DNA from: Cyanobium sp. NIES-981
GTDB taxonomy: Bacteria > Cyanobacteriota > Cyanobacteriia > PCC-6307 > Cyanobiaceae
Direction of reading: 5' to 3'
Assembly (NCBI GenBank): GCA_945901765.1
Contig: CAMDLO010000004.1
Span: forward strand, 1 to 63,378
Length of the DNA: 63,378 bases
Program-made: the position numbers and the translations under genes
Notes under the pieces: generated by a model
Told to the model about the DNA's origin: nothing
Seen by the model: the letters and a program-made list of their open reading frames with translations, nothing else
The model's database searches: none
Part shown: piece after piece, positions 1-10,189 of the stretch
Layout: each line of letters starts with the position of its first letter
How positions within the stretch are numbered: position 1 is the first letter of the stretch

Positions 1-240
1 GACGAACTGCCCGGCATCTTCGAAAGCCGGTTCGCCACCAGGCTCGAACCGCTGTTGAGCGAACGCAACCGGCTCACAGGGGAGACCGAACAGCTGCGAC
101 AGACGCTGCAGGAGCTGCAGCCGCTGGCGACCAGAGCCTGCCTGCCGCCGCCTCAACCGCAGCCACCCACCCCGCGTCAAGGACGGATCGGCGGGGCCCT
201 GCGTCACGCCTTCGGCCTTGTGGTGGACCGAGCTGCCTGA
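1..240 (+). CDS. C-terminal end of an unidentified protein (partial)
   Basis: The reading frame is open from the first base and stops at 238-240, so only the last 79 residues are visible and the start lies outside the window. The visible part begins with a charged, probably helical stretch, followed by a proline-rich linker (around residues 50-60) and a basic, Ala/Gly-rich end. I recognise no domain. It converges on argG with a short gap. That it is coding rests on frame continuity from the edge and codon use like its neighbours, not on homology. Confidence 0.5.
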   Translation, partial: DELPGIFESRFATRLEPLLSERNRLTGETEQLRQTLQELQPLATRACLPPPQPQPPTPRQGRIGGALRHAFGLVVDRAA

Positions 241-261
241 CCCCGCCCGCAGCCCGGGGAT

Positions 262-1466
<1,205 letters not shown>

Positions 1467-1467
<1 letters not shown>

Positions 1468-1739
1468 CAACGCTGTCCTTGAGCACGATCGCTCGATTCT
1501 CCCCTGTCGCCGATCAGCAAGCGCAGAGCCATCAGCAGGGGCAGCCCCAGCACCAGGGCCCAGACGGCAAGGGGTTCGGGCTCCAGCGGCTGGGGCCAGT
1601 GCTGCCCGGCTGCCACCAGCAGGGCACTGAGCAGCAGAGCCAGCATCCAGAGCCAGACGACGGCGCGCCAGGGCGAGTGGTGCGCCGGACCGGTAGGTGA
1701 GGCTGCCGTGCTGATCGGCCCAGGGTCCGGTGATGGCAT
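1467..1739 (-). CDS. Small two-helix membrane protein upstream of argG
   Basis: Predicted 90-residue protein with a short polar N-terminus and two hydrophobic segments (about residues 27-45 and 55-75) separated by a Pro/Glu-rich turn, ending in a charged tail. Its stop overlaps the argG start by one base, so both are probably on one transcript. The ATG at 1739 was chosen because residues upstream of it in the open frame do not look structured; another ATG lies 16 codons earlier. No named family recognised. It may be a conserved cyanobacterial hypothetical, which the sequence alone cannot prove. Confidence 0.55.
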
Positions 1740-1877
1740 GGATTGAGGGGTGCTGGAGTACCACCAGGTAGGATGAACGATTGGCAAGGGCTGAAGTCAG
1801 TCACGTTCATCCCTGCCGGATCAAGCCCTCACCACCCCATCGCTGCCTGACTGCAGGTTGCCCGGACGCCGGATCGC

Positions 1878-2153
1878 ATGAGCAAGCTCTCCCCCACCAG
1901 CCTGTCCCGCCTGGATGGTGTCAACCCCTCCCTCACGCGCTTCGACCGCCGCGAATCGGCGCCGGTGCTGCCGCTGCGCGACGAACCCGATCTGCTGAGC
2001 TGGCTCGAAAGCAGCGGCCGTCTCGTGGCCGATGAGGAAACGGCGTCCACCGAGGTGAGCACGGTCGAAGAGGAGGAACTCTCCGCGCTGATGGGCGAAA
2101 AGGAGGATTACAACCAGGCCGACGAAGCCCAGGACGAAGACTGGGAAGACTGA
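1878..2153 (+). CDS. DUF3134 family protein
   Basis: Acidic 91-residue soluble protein of the cyanobacterial DUF3134 family, function unknown. The hallmark is the central [16 protein letters not shown] stretch (about residues 39-54), followed by a Glu-rich region with [11 protein letters not shown] and a very acidic C-terminus. The length fits the family. It lies between the divergent argG operon and mraY, 41 bases before the mraY start. No signal peptide or membrane segment is visible. Confidence 0.8.
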   Translation: MSKLSPTSLSRLDGVNPSLTRFDRRESAPVLPLRDEPDLLSWLESSGRLVADEETASTEVSTVEEEELSALMGEKEDYNQADEAQDEDWED

Positions 2154-2194
2154 AACACCCGGGGTTCGGGGGAGACTGGGGCGGATTCCACCCA

Positions 2195-3358
2195 GTGCCG
2201 GTGACCCAGCAGCCCCCTTCTCCTGCCGTTTCAGGCTCGACCTCTGCTGCCCAGGGGCCGCCTGGGCCACGCCAGCCAACGCCAGCCCAGCCGAACGCCC
2301 GAGCGGTGGCCCTGGGCCTCACCCTGCTTCTGCTCCTCGCCTGCCTCCTCAGCGACTGGCGCCTGCCCAACTCCGCACTGACCCTGCCTCTGGTGCTCGC
2401 AGCACTGGTGTCCTGGGGGGTGACGGCCTGGGGAGTGCCCCGGCTGCGGGCCCTGAAGCTGGGACAGGTGATTCGCCAGGAAGGCCCCCAGGCTCACCAC
2501 AGCAAGGCGGGCACCCCCACGATGGGCGGCCTGCTGGTGGTGCCGGTGGGGGTGATCATCGGCGCCCTGATCAGCCCTGGCGACGGCCGACTGCTGGGCA
2601 TCGCCGCGGTGACACTGGCCACCATGGCGATCGGCGCCGTGGACGACTGGCGCAGCCTCACCCGCCGTCACAACACGGGCCTGACCCCCCGCGGCAAGCT
2701 GCTGCTCCAGGCCGGCACCGCCGTGCTGTTTCTGATCACCGCAGCGGCAGCGGGATGGATGGGCGGGGCCGACTCCGGCGATGTGGCCCTGCCCCTGGGC
2801 TGGGTGCTGCCGCTGGGTCTGCTGATCTGGCCCCTCGGGCTGTTCGTGTTCATGGCCGAGAGCAACGCCACCAACCTCACCGACGGCCTCGACGGCCTGG
2901 CGGCCGGCTGCGGGGCGGTGGTGTTCACGGGGATGGCCCTGCAGCTGATGCTGCGCGGCAACGGCGGCGACCCCGCCCTGGCCGGCTTCTGCGCAGCGAT
3001 GGCAGGCTGCTGGCTGGGTTTCTTGGGCCACAACCGCCACCCGGCCCGATTGTTCATGGGAGACACCGGCTCCCTGGCGATGGGTGCGGCTCTCGCCGCC
3101 GTGGCCCTGCTCTCCAACAGCCTCTGGCCGCTGCTGGTGATGGGCGGCGTGTTTCTGGCTGAATCCCTGTCGGTGATCATCCAGGTGTGGGTGTTCAAGG
3201 CCACCAAGGGAGCCGATGGCCAGGGGCGGCGGGTCTTTCGCATGGCCCCCCTGCACCACCACTTCGAACTGGGTGGCCTGCCTGAGCAGCAGGTGGTGCT
3301 GCGCTTCTGGCTGGCCAGCCTGGCCCTGGTGGGGCTGGGGCTGCTCCTGCTGCCCTGA
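2195..3358 (+). CDS. mraY: Phospho-N-acetylmuramoyl-pentapeptide transferase
   Basis: Integral membrane enzyme that transfers phospho-MurNAc-pentapeptide from UDP to undecaprenyl phosphate, making lipid I for peptidoglycan. The 387-residue protein has about ten hydrophobic helices. Signature motifs are [24 protein letters not shown] (Asp-Asp motif), [23 protein letters not shown] and the C-terminal APLHHHFE histidine motif, all essentially canonical. The frame starts with GTG at 2195 (another GTG at 2201). The Pro/Ala-rich N-terminus before the first helix at about residue 37 is longer than in many MraY proteins, so the true start may be slightly downstream. Confidence 0.96.
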   Translation: MPVTQQPPSPAVSGSTSAAQGPPGPRQPTPAQPNARAVALGLTLLLLLACLLSDWRLPNSALTLPLVLAALVSWGVTAWGVPRLRALKLGQVIRQEGPQAHHSKAGTPTMGGLLVVPVGVIIGALISPGDGRLLGIAAVTLATMAIGAVDDWRSLTRRHNTGLTPRGKLLLQAGTAVLFLITAAAAGWMGGADSGDVALPLGWVLPLGLLIWPLGLFVFMAESNATNLTDGLDGLAAGCGAVVFTGMALQLMLRGNGGDPALAGFCAAMAGCWLGFLGHNRHPARLFMGDTGSLAMGAALAAVALLSNSLWPLLVMGGVFLAESLSVIIQVWVFKATKGADGQGRRVFRMAPLHHHFELGGLPEQQVVLRFWLASLALVGLGLLLLP

Positions 3359-3422
3359 TCCGCTCCGGCCCCGAACCGTTCACGCCGCCCCGATTCACGC
3401 CAACCCAAATCAATGCGAACCG

Positions 3423-3665
3423 ATGACTTACTTCACCTGGAAGGAAGCGGGCCTGACCGCCGACTGCGCCAGCCTGGAAGCCATGGCGGCCCGGTTCGAG
3501 GAAGCGGCAGCCCTGATGCGGCGCATGGCGGATGAGGGCTTCCAGCTGGAGCGGGGCGGCACCGGTCAGCGGATCACCCATCCCGACCCGGCGGTGTTTG
3601 AGGCCTACGGGTTTGTGAGCGAGGAACCACCCGTGCGCCAGCTCACCCTGCTCGAAGACAGCTGA
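3423..3665 (+). CDS. Small conserved-looking hypothetical protein
   Basis: 80-residue soluble protein starting MTYFTWKEAGLTADCASLE. The middle (EAMAARFEEAAALMRRMADEG) should form an amphipathic helix and the C-terminus is acidic. It sits 64 bases after mraY, same strand. The ATG at 3423 is preferred over in-frame upstream codons because the sequence from here is compositionally protein-like, while upstream is the mraY overlap. I believe similar short proteins occur in related Synechococcus strains but cannot name a family. Function unknown. Confidence 0.6.
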   Translation: MTYFTWKEAGLTADCASLEAMAARFEEAAALMRRMADEGFQLERGGTGQRITHPDPAVFEAYGFVSEEPPVRQLTLLEDS

Positions 3666-3827
3666 TCAGCCGCGGCGCAGATACCCCAGCACCCACACCA
3701 CCACAAAAGCGAGCGACGACACCCCCAGATAGACGAGCGCCGAGGTCTGCAGGGTGGCGATGTCCCAGCCGAACAGGAGGCCCTGCGCCGCGTCACCGGC
3801 GGTCTGCAGTGCCAGCACGCTTCCCAT
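3666..3827 (-). CDS. Single-helix small membrane protein
   Basis: 53-residue product beginning MGSVLALQTAGDAAQGL, with one clear membrane helix near the end (YLGVSSLAFVVVWVLGY) and a positively charged tail RRG, which suggests the C-terminus faces the cytoplasm. Its stop directly abuts the stop of the 80-residue gene on the other strand, and its start faces purT across 69 bases. The short length and helix resemble small thylakoid or photosystem-associated peptides, but it matches none I know. The open frame extends further upstream, yet that part reads as a shadow of purT. Confidence 0.5.
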   Translation of the reverse strand: MGSVLALQTAGDAAQGLLFGWDIATLQTSALVYLGVSSLAFVVVWVLGYLRRG

Positions 3828-3896
3828 CGAGACTGCGGCAGCTGAGGCCGGTCTAGCAGGCCCCCTGCCAGGCTGAATCGGATCGGCGCCAAGCCC

Positions 3897-5105
3897 ATGG
3901 GAGACAAGACCACCCCCTGCCTGCCCCGCACCCTGATGCTGCTCGGCAGTGGCGAGCTTGGCAAGGAAGTGGCGATCGCCGCCCAGCGCCTCGGCTGCCG
4001 GGTGATCGCCGTCGACCGCTACCCGCAGGCACCAGCCATGCGGGTGGCCGATCAGGCGGAGGTGATCGCCATGACCGACGCCGCAGCGCTGCTGACCGTG
4101 GTACGGCGGCACCAGCCCGATCTGGTGATCCCGGAGATCGAGGCCCTGGCGGTGGATGCCCTGGTCGAGCTGGAGCGCGAGGGCCTGACGATCATCCCCA
4201 CAGCCCGGGCCACGGCGCTGACGATGAACCGCGACCGCATCCGCAACCTGGCGGCACAGGAACTGGGGCTGCGCACCGCCCGCTTCGCCTATGCCGGCAA
4301 TGCGGAGGAACTGGCAACCGCCGCCGAGCCCCTGGGCTGGCCGGTGGTGGTGAAGCCGGTGATGAGCTCCTCAGGCAAGGGGCAGAGCGTGGTGACGGGT
4401 CCCGAAGGGATCGCGGCGGCGTGGGATGCGGCGATGGCGGGCGCCCGCGGCGCCGGGGAACGGGTGATTGTGGAGGAGTTCCTGCAGTTCGAGCTGGAAA
4501 TCACCCTGCTCACGGTGAAGCAGTGGGATGGGCCCACCCTGTTCTGCCCACCGATCGGGCACATCCAGGAACGGGGCGACTACCAGTGCAGCTGGCAGCC
4601 GGCAGAGCTGCCGGCTGCGGCCCTGAGCTCCGCTCAGGCAATGGCGGCAGCCGTCACCGCAAACCTTGGCGGCGCTGGCCTGTTCGGCGTGGAATTCTTC
4701 CTCTGCCGCCGCCCGGGCAGCAGCGATCCTGCCGATGTCGAGGTGGTGTTCTCCGAGCTGTCACCCCGGCCCCACGACACGGGTCTGGTGACGCTGATGG
4801 GCCAGAACCTCAGTGAATTCGAACTGCATCTGCGCGCTGTGCTGGGTCTGCCGATCCCGGAGATCCGCAGCGTCGGCCCGGCGGCCAGCCGGGTGATCCT
4901 GGCGCCGGGGAGTGGGGCGGCGGTGCGCTACGAAGGCGTGGCAGAAGCCCTGAGCGAGCCCGACACCACGGTGCTGCTGTTCGGCAAACCGGAGGCCAGG
5001 CCCCAGCGGCGCATGGGGGTGGCCCTGGCGCGGGGACGCAACGAACAGGAGGCGCGACGCCGGGCCGACCAGGCAGCAGGCCAGGTGCGGATAGTGGCCG
5101 AATGA
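3897..5105 (+). CDS. purT: Formate-dependent GAR transformylase
   Basis: ATP-grasp enzyme that formylates glycinamide ribonucleotide using formate and ATP, the folate-independent form of the third purine step. The 402-residue length matches the family. Visible motifs are MLLGSGELGKEVAIAAQRLG (N-terminal nucleotide-like fold), VVKPVMSSSGKGQS (ATP-binding loop), FGVEFFL and FSELSPRPHDTGLVTL near the metal-binding end. purL and purF are about 18 kb downstream, so three purine enzymes lie in this window. A HIP1 octamer is embedded at 3972. Confidence 0.96.
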   Translation: MGDKTTPCLPRTLMLLGSGELGKEVAIAAQRLGCRVIAVDRYPQAPAMRVADQAEVIAMTDAAALLTVVRRHQPDLVIPEIEALAVDALVELEREGLTIIPTARATALTMNRDRIRNLAAQELGLRTARFAYAGNAEELATAAEPLGWPVVVKPVMSSSGKGQSVVTGPEGIAAAWDAAMAGARGAGERVIVEEFLQFELEITLLTVKQWDGPTLFCPPIGHIQERGDYQCSWQPAELPAAALSSAQAMAAAVTANLGGAGLFGVEFFLCRRPGSSDPADVEVVFSELSPRPHDTGLVTLMGQNLSEFELHLRAVLGLPIPEIRSVGPAASRVILAPGSGAAVRYEGVAEALSEPDTTVLLFGKPEARPQRRMGVALARGRNEQEARRRADQAAGQVRIVAE

Positions 5106-5157
5106 CCCCTGGTTTCCAGCGGGTCTCACCCTTATGGTGCGGTGATCAGGACTCGCC

Positions 5158-6243
5158 ATGAGCCAGGCTCAGCCCCTACCCCCCCGCAGCGGCGGTGGTG
5201 CTGCACGGCGCAGTCGCCAGCGCGGCGCTTCCAGCCCCGCCGTTGAGCGGACCGGCAGCAGCAGAGAGAGACTGCTCACGGCGGTGGCGGCGAGCCATCG
5301 GCAAGGCCATGGAGCCCCCGGCACTCCCAGACGACGCAACCGCAGGCCCCTGATCGCCTTTCTGGCAGGCCTCGGCCTGGGTTTCGGTCTGGCCGGTCCA
5401 CTGCCGGGCCTGGTGGGCGGAACCCTGGCGGCCCTGCAGAGAGGCCAGAACCCACTCGGCAACCTGATCAATCCGTTGGCCGGACTCACCGGCAAACCCA
5501 TTCTGCTGATCGGTGTCGACCGGGTTGGGGACAACACCGACGTGATCCTCACCGCCCAGGTGAAGGATGGTGAGACGAAACTCACCCAGGTGCCGCGCGA
5601 CACCTTCGTGGAGACCGAACGCTACGGCGTGCTCAAGGCGAATGCGCTCTACGCCTTCGGGGGCATGGACGCGGCCCGCAAGGAGCTCGGTCAGTTGCTC
5701 GGAGCACCGTTCTCCGGCTACCTGCGCGTGAATCTGCGGGCGGTGGAGCGGATCGCCGATGCCCTGGGGGGAATCGAGGTGGACGTGCCGAAGCGGATGT
5801 ACTACATCGACAACGCCCAGGGCCTCTACATCGACCTCTATCCGGGTGTACAGGTGCTCAAGGGCGAGCAGCTGGAGGGTTTTTTGCGGTATCGCAACGA
5901 CGAACTGGGCGATCTGGGCCGGCTGGAGCGCCAGAAGCTGGTGCTGCGTCAGATGTTCACCAAGCTGGCCCAACCCGCGACCCTGGCCCGGTTGCCGGAC
6001 TTGCTGCAGATCGCCGGCGAAGACATCGACACCGATCTGTCGCCTCTGCAGATGGGTCAGCTGCTCACGGCGATGGCCACCACCCGCCTCAGCACCAGTC
6101 AGGTGCCCGGTCGGCTGTTCTGGCACAACGACCTCAGCTTCTGGATGCCGGACAGCAACCCCCACTACGGGGTGAACACGCCTGACTACAACCTGAGCGG
6201 CAGCGAGAGCGCCAGTGGCGAGGGCAGCAGCGAAGCGCTCTGA
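5158..6243 (+). CDS. LytR-CpsA-Psr (LCP) family envelope protein
   Basis: Membrane-anchored LCP enzyme, a family that attaches polysaccharides or other glycopolymers to peptidoglycan from lipid-linked donors. 361 residues: a basic Ser/Arg-rich cytoplasmic tail (1-60), one membrane anchor (about 62-85), then the extracytoplasmic LCP domain with ILLIGVDRVGDNTDVI, TQVPRDTFVE, a conserved middle containing EVDVPKRMYYID, and FLRYRNDELGDLGRLERQ. These carry the Arg and Asp residues that bind pyrophosphate and metal in the family. Which polymer it handles here is unknown. The gene stands alone, 52 bases after purT. Confidence 0.9.
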   Translation: MSQAQPLPPRSGGGAARRSRQRGASSPAVERTGSSRERLLTAVAASHRQGHGAPGTPRRRNRRPLIAFLAGLGLGFGLAGPLPGLVGGTLAALQRGQNPLGNLINPLAGLTGKPILLIGVDRVGDNTDVILTAQVKDGETKLTQVPRDTFVETERYGVLKANALYAFGGMDAARKELGQLLGAPFSGYLRVNLRAVERIADALGGIEVDVPKRMYYIDNAQGLYIDLYPGVQVLKGEQLEGFLRYRNDELGDLGRLERQKLVLRQMFTKLAQPATLARLPDLLQIAGEDIDTDLSPLQMGQLLTAMATTRLSTSQVPGRLFWHNDLSFWMPDSNPHYGVNTPDYNLSGSESASGEGSSEAL

Positions 6244-6266
6244 CGGATTCGTCTCCCAGGCGACGG

Positions 6267-8441
6267 TCAGGCTGTGAGCGATCGCCGCAGGAAACGATGG
6301 TGCTCCAGACCGTCCAGCAGCCCCCAGGCCTGCGGGCGACTGGAGAAATAGACACGCCGGTGGCTGCGCAACCCCTCGAGCACCGGATCATGGTCCTCGG
6401 GCACAACCCCAAGCGAGAGCCCCCGGAGCAGTTCGCCGTCACCCTGCTGGCTGGCTTCGACCAGAATCGCCTCGATCGGTAGCTGCCAGCGGAGAGCCAC
6501 ATAGCGCAGCGCCTCGGTCTTGGAGGCCGTGAGCGGCAGCACATCCAGGTAGTAATGGTGGAACAGATGGGGGCGGGCCATCAGCCGATGGCTGCGCAGG
6601 GTCTGCCGCACCACCGGCAGAATGCCCTGATCCGGCTCAGTGAGCACATAGCTCACCTTGTAAGCACCCTGATCGCCCTCCGGCTGGCGCTGCAACCGCG
6701 GTTCCAGTTCCGCCATGGCCGCCTCGACGGCGGCCCGGTCCCAGTGGCTGCCGATCTGGGCCTGCCAGTGCAGATCGGGCTGATCCGCTTCGGGGGTGCT
6801 GGTGTGAATCTCCGTGCCGGACTGGGTGATCCAGAGGCAGGGATCGGGCAGGTGCAGCTCGCCATAGCGCTGGCGGGCGGCCTTGAAGCCCCGGCCGCTC
6901 ACCACACCGATCGCCAGGTCGGTGTCGGCCTTGAGCCGGCGGCGCAGCTCGGCGAGGCTGATGGGATCGGGCGCGGCCAGACTGGCGTCCAGATCGAGCA
7001 CGAGCAGGCGCTGGGGTGCTGGCGCACGCCTGACGGCAGTGCTGAGACCGACGGGCTCCGAACCGTGGCGGAACCAGAGGGCCGGGCGCTGACGGGCGGC
7101 ATGGAGACAGGCCTGCCGTGCCGCCCCCAGGTAGTGGGAGCCATGGGCATCCCAGCTGAAGTGGCGGCTCACCGCCTCGATGCCGTTGTCACGCCAGCGT
7201 CGCCATGGTTCTGGCTGGGCAAGCACCTCCTCGATCGCTGTCTGCAGGGCATCGAGATCAGACACATCCACCAGAATTCCGTTGCCACAGCGGGCCAGGA
7301 TGTCGCGCGGCCCGCCGTCATCGGTGGCCACCACCGGCAGGCCGCTGGCGGCGGCCTCCAGCAGGGTGAGTCCAAACGGTTCGGTGAGGGCAGGATTGAC
7401 AAACACTCCGCCCAGCCGGGACGCCCAGCGGTAGATCTCCGGAATCTGCTGGCGCTGGTGCTGCTTGGGGTAGGCGATGCGCCCGTAGAGGTCGAAACGA
7501 TCGACGAGCTCGAACACCTGCTGAAACACCTCCCGCTGAGCCTTGTCGAGCTGGCGCGGATCGTCCCGGCAGCCAAGCACCAACACCAGATTGGCGTTGA
7601 GCCGGAGGTTCTCGGAACGCCCGAACACCTCCACCAGGGCAGGGATGTTCTTGCGGTGATCAGCTCGGCAGATCGCCAGCACCGGGGGCTTGCCGGGGTC
7701 GCGCAGAAAGGGCGCCATCAGCTCGGCGATCGCCTGTTCCTGCCCACCGGCCTGGGGGGGATGGAACTGACGGCTGTCCACCCCGGGGGGGATCACCTGG
7801 GCCAGCTCGGGATGGAAACGGCCGTAGCGGGCGTACTGGCTATCCCGTTCCTGGGCCGTGCTGGTGACCAGCAGGCTGGCATGCGCCAGTGCGAGCTCCT
7901 CCGCGTCAATGCGCTGGGCCATGGCGTACTGGCTGTCGATCTGGGTGGCCTCCAGACCGCTGGCGAGCAGCCGCCGCCGCTTCTCCCGACCGAGGGAATG
8001 ACCGGTGAAGACCAGGGGAATGCCGAGCCGGCGGCGCAGCAGGGCGCCCACATAGCCGGCGTCGGCGTAGTGGGCATGGATCCAGTCCGGCAGGCGTGGC
8101 TGGGCCAGCAGACGCTCCGTGAGGCGATCGACCAGCTCATCGAGATAGGGCCAGAGCAGCTCCTTGCGCAGATACCGGGCCGGGCCGAAGGGCAGACGCT
8201 CGATCGTGGCGCCCGGACAGATCGGTTCGCTGGGGCGGGCGTAGCTGGCGGAAACGCGGCGGTCGCGGATCAGCCGGGTCACCACCTCCACCCGTTCAAC
8301 CTCCGGGCGATTGGCAAGGGCGCGAACCAGCTCGAGCACGTAGGTGGTCTGACCGCCGGTGTCAGCATCCCGACCGAGTTCAAGGTCATGGGAGCGAAAC
8401 AATCCGTGCAGGTGCAGATGCAGAACGTAGTGACCACCCAT
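6267..8441 (-). CDS. sps: Sucrose-phosphate synthase, two-domain type
   Basis: Makes sucrose-6-phosphate from UDP/ADP-glucose and fructose-6-phosphate; sucrose is a compatible solute in these cyanobacteria. The 724-residue length fits bidomain cyanobacterial SPS. The N-terminal GT-B glycosyltransferase (about 1-450) starts MGGHYVLHLHLHGLFRS and has DTGGQTTYVLELVRAL, HAHYADAGY, GHSLGREK and the donor-binding PALTEPFGLTLLEAAA. The C-terminal part (about 470-724) is a HAD domain like sucrose-phosphate phosphatase: motif I LDLDASL keeps both Asp, but the usual GDSGND motif reads QQGDGELLRG, so phosphatase activity is doubtful. The start at 8441 was chosen over an ATG 40 codons upstream because the family begins here. 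Confidence 0.93.
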   Translation of the reverse strand: MGGHYVLHLHLHGLFRSHDLELGRDADTGGQTTYVLELVRALANRPEVERVEVVTRLIRDRRVSASYARPSEPICPGATIERLPFGPARYLRKELLWPYLDELVDRLTERLLAQPRLPDWIHAHYADAGYVGALLRRRLGIPLVFTGHSLGREKRRRLLASGLEATQIDSQYAMAQRIDAEELALAHASLLVTSTAQERDSQYARYGRFHPELAQVIPPGVDSRQFHPPQAGGQEQAIAELMAPFLRDPGKPPVLAICRADHRKNIPALVEVFGRSENLRLNANLVLVLGCRDDPRQLDKAQREVFQQVFELVDRFDLYGRIAYPKQHQRQQIPEIYRWASRLGGVFVNPALTEPFGLTLLEAAASGLPVVATDDGGPRDILARCGNGILVDVSDLDALQTAIEEVLAQPEPWRRWRDNGIEAVSRHFSWDAHGSHYLGAARQACLHAARQRPALWFRHGSEPVGLSTAVRRAPAPQRLLVLDLDASLAAPDPISLAELRRRLKADTDLAIGVVSGRGFKAARQRYGELHLPDPCLWITQSGTEIHTSTPEADQPDLHWQAQIGSHWDRAAVEAAMAELEPRLQRQPEGDQGAYKVSYVLTEPDQGILPVVRQTLRSHRLMARPHLFHHYYLDVLPLTASKTEALRYVALRWQLPIEAILVEASQQGDGELLRGLSLGVVPEDHDPVLEGLRSHRRVYFSSRPQAWGLLDGLEHHRFLRRSLTA

Positions 8442-8571
8442 GGCAGGTGCAGCGCGCAGTGGAACGGACCAGAGCAGAAGCTGTTCCCTCCATGCATAGC
8501 CACGGACTGGCTTTCCGGCAGCACCCCTGACCGACGGTTCACCGAACTGCCAGATCAGCACCAGTTCAGCA

Positions 8572-8590
8572 CCTGTTCAACAGGCCTGTT
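8572..8590. promoter_or_regulatory. Overlapping palindromes upstream of sps
   Basis: CCTGTTCAACAGGCCTGTT contains two overlapping inverted repeats: CCTGTT-C-AACAGG (8572-8584) and the perfect 12-base palindrome AACAGGCCTGTT (8579-8590). It therefore holds three copies of the same half-site in alternating orientation. It lies about 130 bases upstream of the sps start, in the 232-base gap between sps and the DUF1400 hydrolase. Such spacing suits a dimeric regulator, but no regulator is assigned and chance is not excluded. Confidence 0.35.
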
Positions 8591-8658
8591 GTCAACCCAT
8601 CTGCCGCGTCAATCCGGCGATCAGACCCCGAACGTTGGTCGGGAGATGAACACAGGTT

Positions 8659-8684
8659 GGGTGCGCTGCAGTCTCAGCGCACCC
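8659..8684. terminator. Perfect 10-bp hairpin at the end of the DUF1400 hydrolase
   Basis: GGGTGCGCTG, a 6-base loop CAGTCT, then CAGCGCACCC form a perfect stem that straddles the stop codon (8674-8676) of the minus-strand hydrolase gene. It could end or stabilise that transcript before sps. No T-run follows on the minus strand, so it is not a classical Rho-independent terminator. Confidence 0.35.
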
Positions 8685-10173
8685 GCACCAACGGCATCTC
8701 GTCATTGCCCCAGCCGGCATCGGGCAACAGGGGCCGGGCCTGCGGGCCCGGAGCGGCGGCAGCCCCGGCAGCGAAGGCGCCATTGGTCCAGGCCAGCAGC
8801 AACCCCCGCAGCGGTCCACCATCACCATCGGCCGGAGAGCGCAGATTGAAGTGATCGCCGCCGTCCACCAGCACCAGGGCATGACCATTGGCAGCGGCAA
8901 CACGGAAGGGCTCGACAGCCTCGGGATCGGGACTGACCACCCAGTCACGATTGCCACTCACCAGCAAGGCCCGGGCCTGCATGCTGTCGGCGGCGCCATG
9001 ATCAAACAGGAGCCGCAGCGGTGGGCTGACCGCCACCACCGCCCGCACCCGCGAGTCCGCCAGGCCGGCACGATCGGCAGACCCCAGGAAACTGCACTGC
9101 AGCACCCAGCTGAGATTGCGCTCCGGATCGTTGAGATCGTCGCAGCGCTCCCGCAGACGATTGGTGCTCGGTTTGGTGCCCGCCAGCTGAAGAACGGTGG
9201 TGGCCCCCCAGGAATGGCCGATGACCACCACGTTGCGAGCGCCGGACGCGTCGATCACCGCCGTCACATCCAGGGGCCGCAGGCGCAGTTCCTCCGGACT
9301 CGGGGGCGCCGTCTTGCCGGTGAGCATGGCCTGCTGCTGGCTGTTGTCGCTGCCGGGATGACGGGGCAGCAGCACGCGGTAGCCATGGCTGGCGAGATGG
9401 CGGCCCCAGCCCTCGAAGTTCTCCGGGCTATCCCAAAGACCGTGGGAGATCACAACCACCCGGCCGTTAGCGTCCCGTTCCGGCTCAATCACCACCACCT
9501 CGAGGGTCTGGGCCCGATGGGCGGCAGGCACGCTGATCAGACTGCGGCGCAGCGGCCGCGCACCGGGACGCACCAGCGCGGGCGCAGCGGAGACCGCAGG
9601 CCCCTGCTCCACCAGAGCATTCGCCTGCCGGCGCTGGGCCACCATCCGCTGCAGCATCATCACGGCACGGGGCAGATCAACGGTCACGCTTTTACCGGGC
9701 AGAGCCCGCAGGAGCGTGAGCAGGGTGAGTTCACCACGGGCGGTGGCCCGCTCCACCGCCACGGTCAATTCGGTGCCGGAGGGATCGACGGGCAGACCAT
9801 CCACCTGGCCGAGGGCTGAGGCGGCCAGCAGGGCCTGCTCCAGCAGCGGTGAGCCCACGATCTGCCCCACCACCTGGCGGGTCTGAATGGGCAGCGGCGT
9901 GTCGAACACCTCGATCAACCGACGGCCCACGGCTCCATCGCTGGCCCGGTTCAGCTCGGCCAGATCACTCTGACCGTTCCAGAGTGCGGCTGGGTCCTGC
10001 AGCTCCCGCAGGCTCACCGTGAAGCCGATCTCGAGCAGGGGCAGATCGAGCACCACCTGATCGATCGCACGCGCTGGCAGACCCCCACCGACTGCGATGG
10101 CCGTGGTGGCAAGAGCGGTGCAAAAACGGCGAAGCATGGAGGAAAGAGCCCGTCCGCAGGCACGATGGCTCAT
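8674..10173 (-). CDS. Secreted alpha/beta hydrolase with DUF1400 N-terminus
   Basis: 499-residue protein: a signal peptide near the N-terminus (hydrophobic stretch ATTAIAVGGGLPARA), then a DUF1400 region (about 35-190) typical of cyanobacterial secreted hydrolases, then an alpha/beta-hydrolase domain (about 225-480). The nucleophile elbow is GHSWG (Ser), preceded by VVISHGLWDSPENF; a candidate His is in DGGDHFN. The substrate is unknown; family members resemble dienelactone hydrolases and platelet-activating-factor acetylhydrolases. The first ATG at 10173 is used, but an ATG 12 codons later (10137) gives a neater signal peptide. A second DUF1400 protein lies at 18,361. Confidence 0.85.
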   Translation of the reverse strand: MSHRACGRALSSMLRRFCTALATTAIAVGGGLPARAIDQVVLDLPLLEIGFTVSLRELQDPAALWNGQSDLAELNRASDGAVGRRLIEVFDTPLPIQTRQVVGQIVGSPLLEQALLAASALGQVDGLPVDPSGTELTVAVERATARGELTLLTLLRALPGKSVTVDLPRAVMMLQRMVAQRRQANALVEQGPAVSAAPALVRPGARPLRRSLISVPAAHRAQTLEVVVIEPERDANGRVVVISHGLWDSPENFEGWGRHLASHGYRVLLPRHPGSDNSQQQAMLTGKTAPPSPEELRLRPLDVTAVIDASGARNVVVIGHSWGATTVLQLAGTKPSTNRLRERCDDLNDPERNLSWVLQCSFLGSADRAGLADSRVRAVVAVSPPLRLLFDHGAADSMQARALLVSGNRDWVVSPDPEAVEPFRVAAANGHALVLVDGGDHFNLRSPADGDGGPLRGLLLAWTNGAFAAGAAAAPGPQARPLLPDAGWGNDEMPLVRVR

Positions 10174-10189
10174 TCTCCTTCATTCGGCA

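Noticed and set aside
6555-8849. 764-residue plus-strand frame opposite sps
   Set aside because: Shadow of sps; Gln/His/Gly-rich with no family marks.
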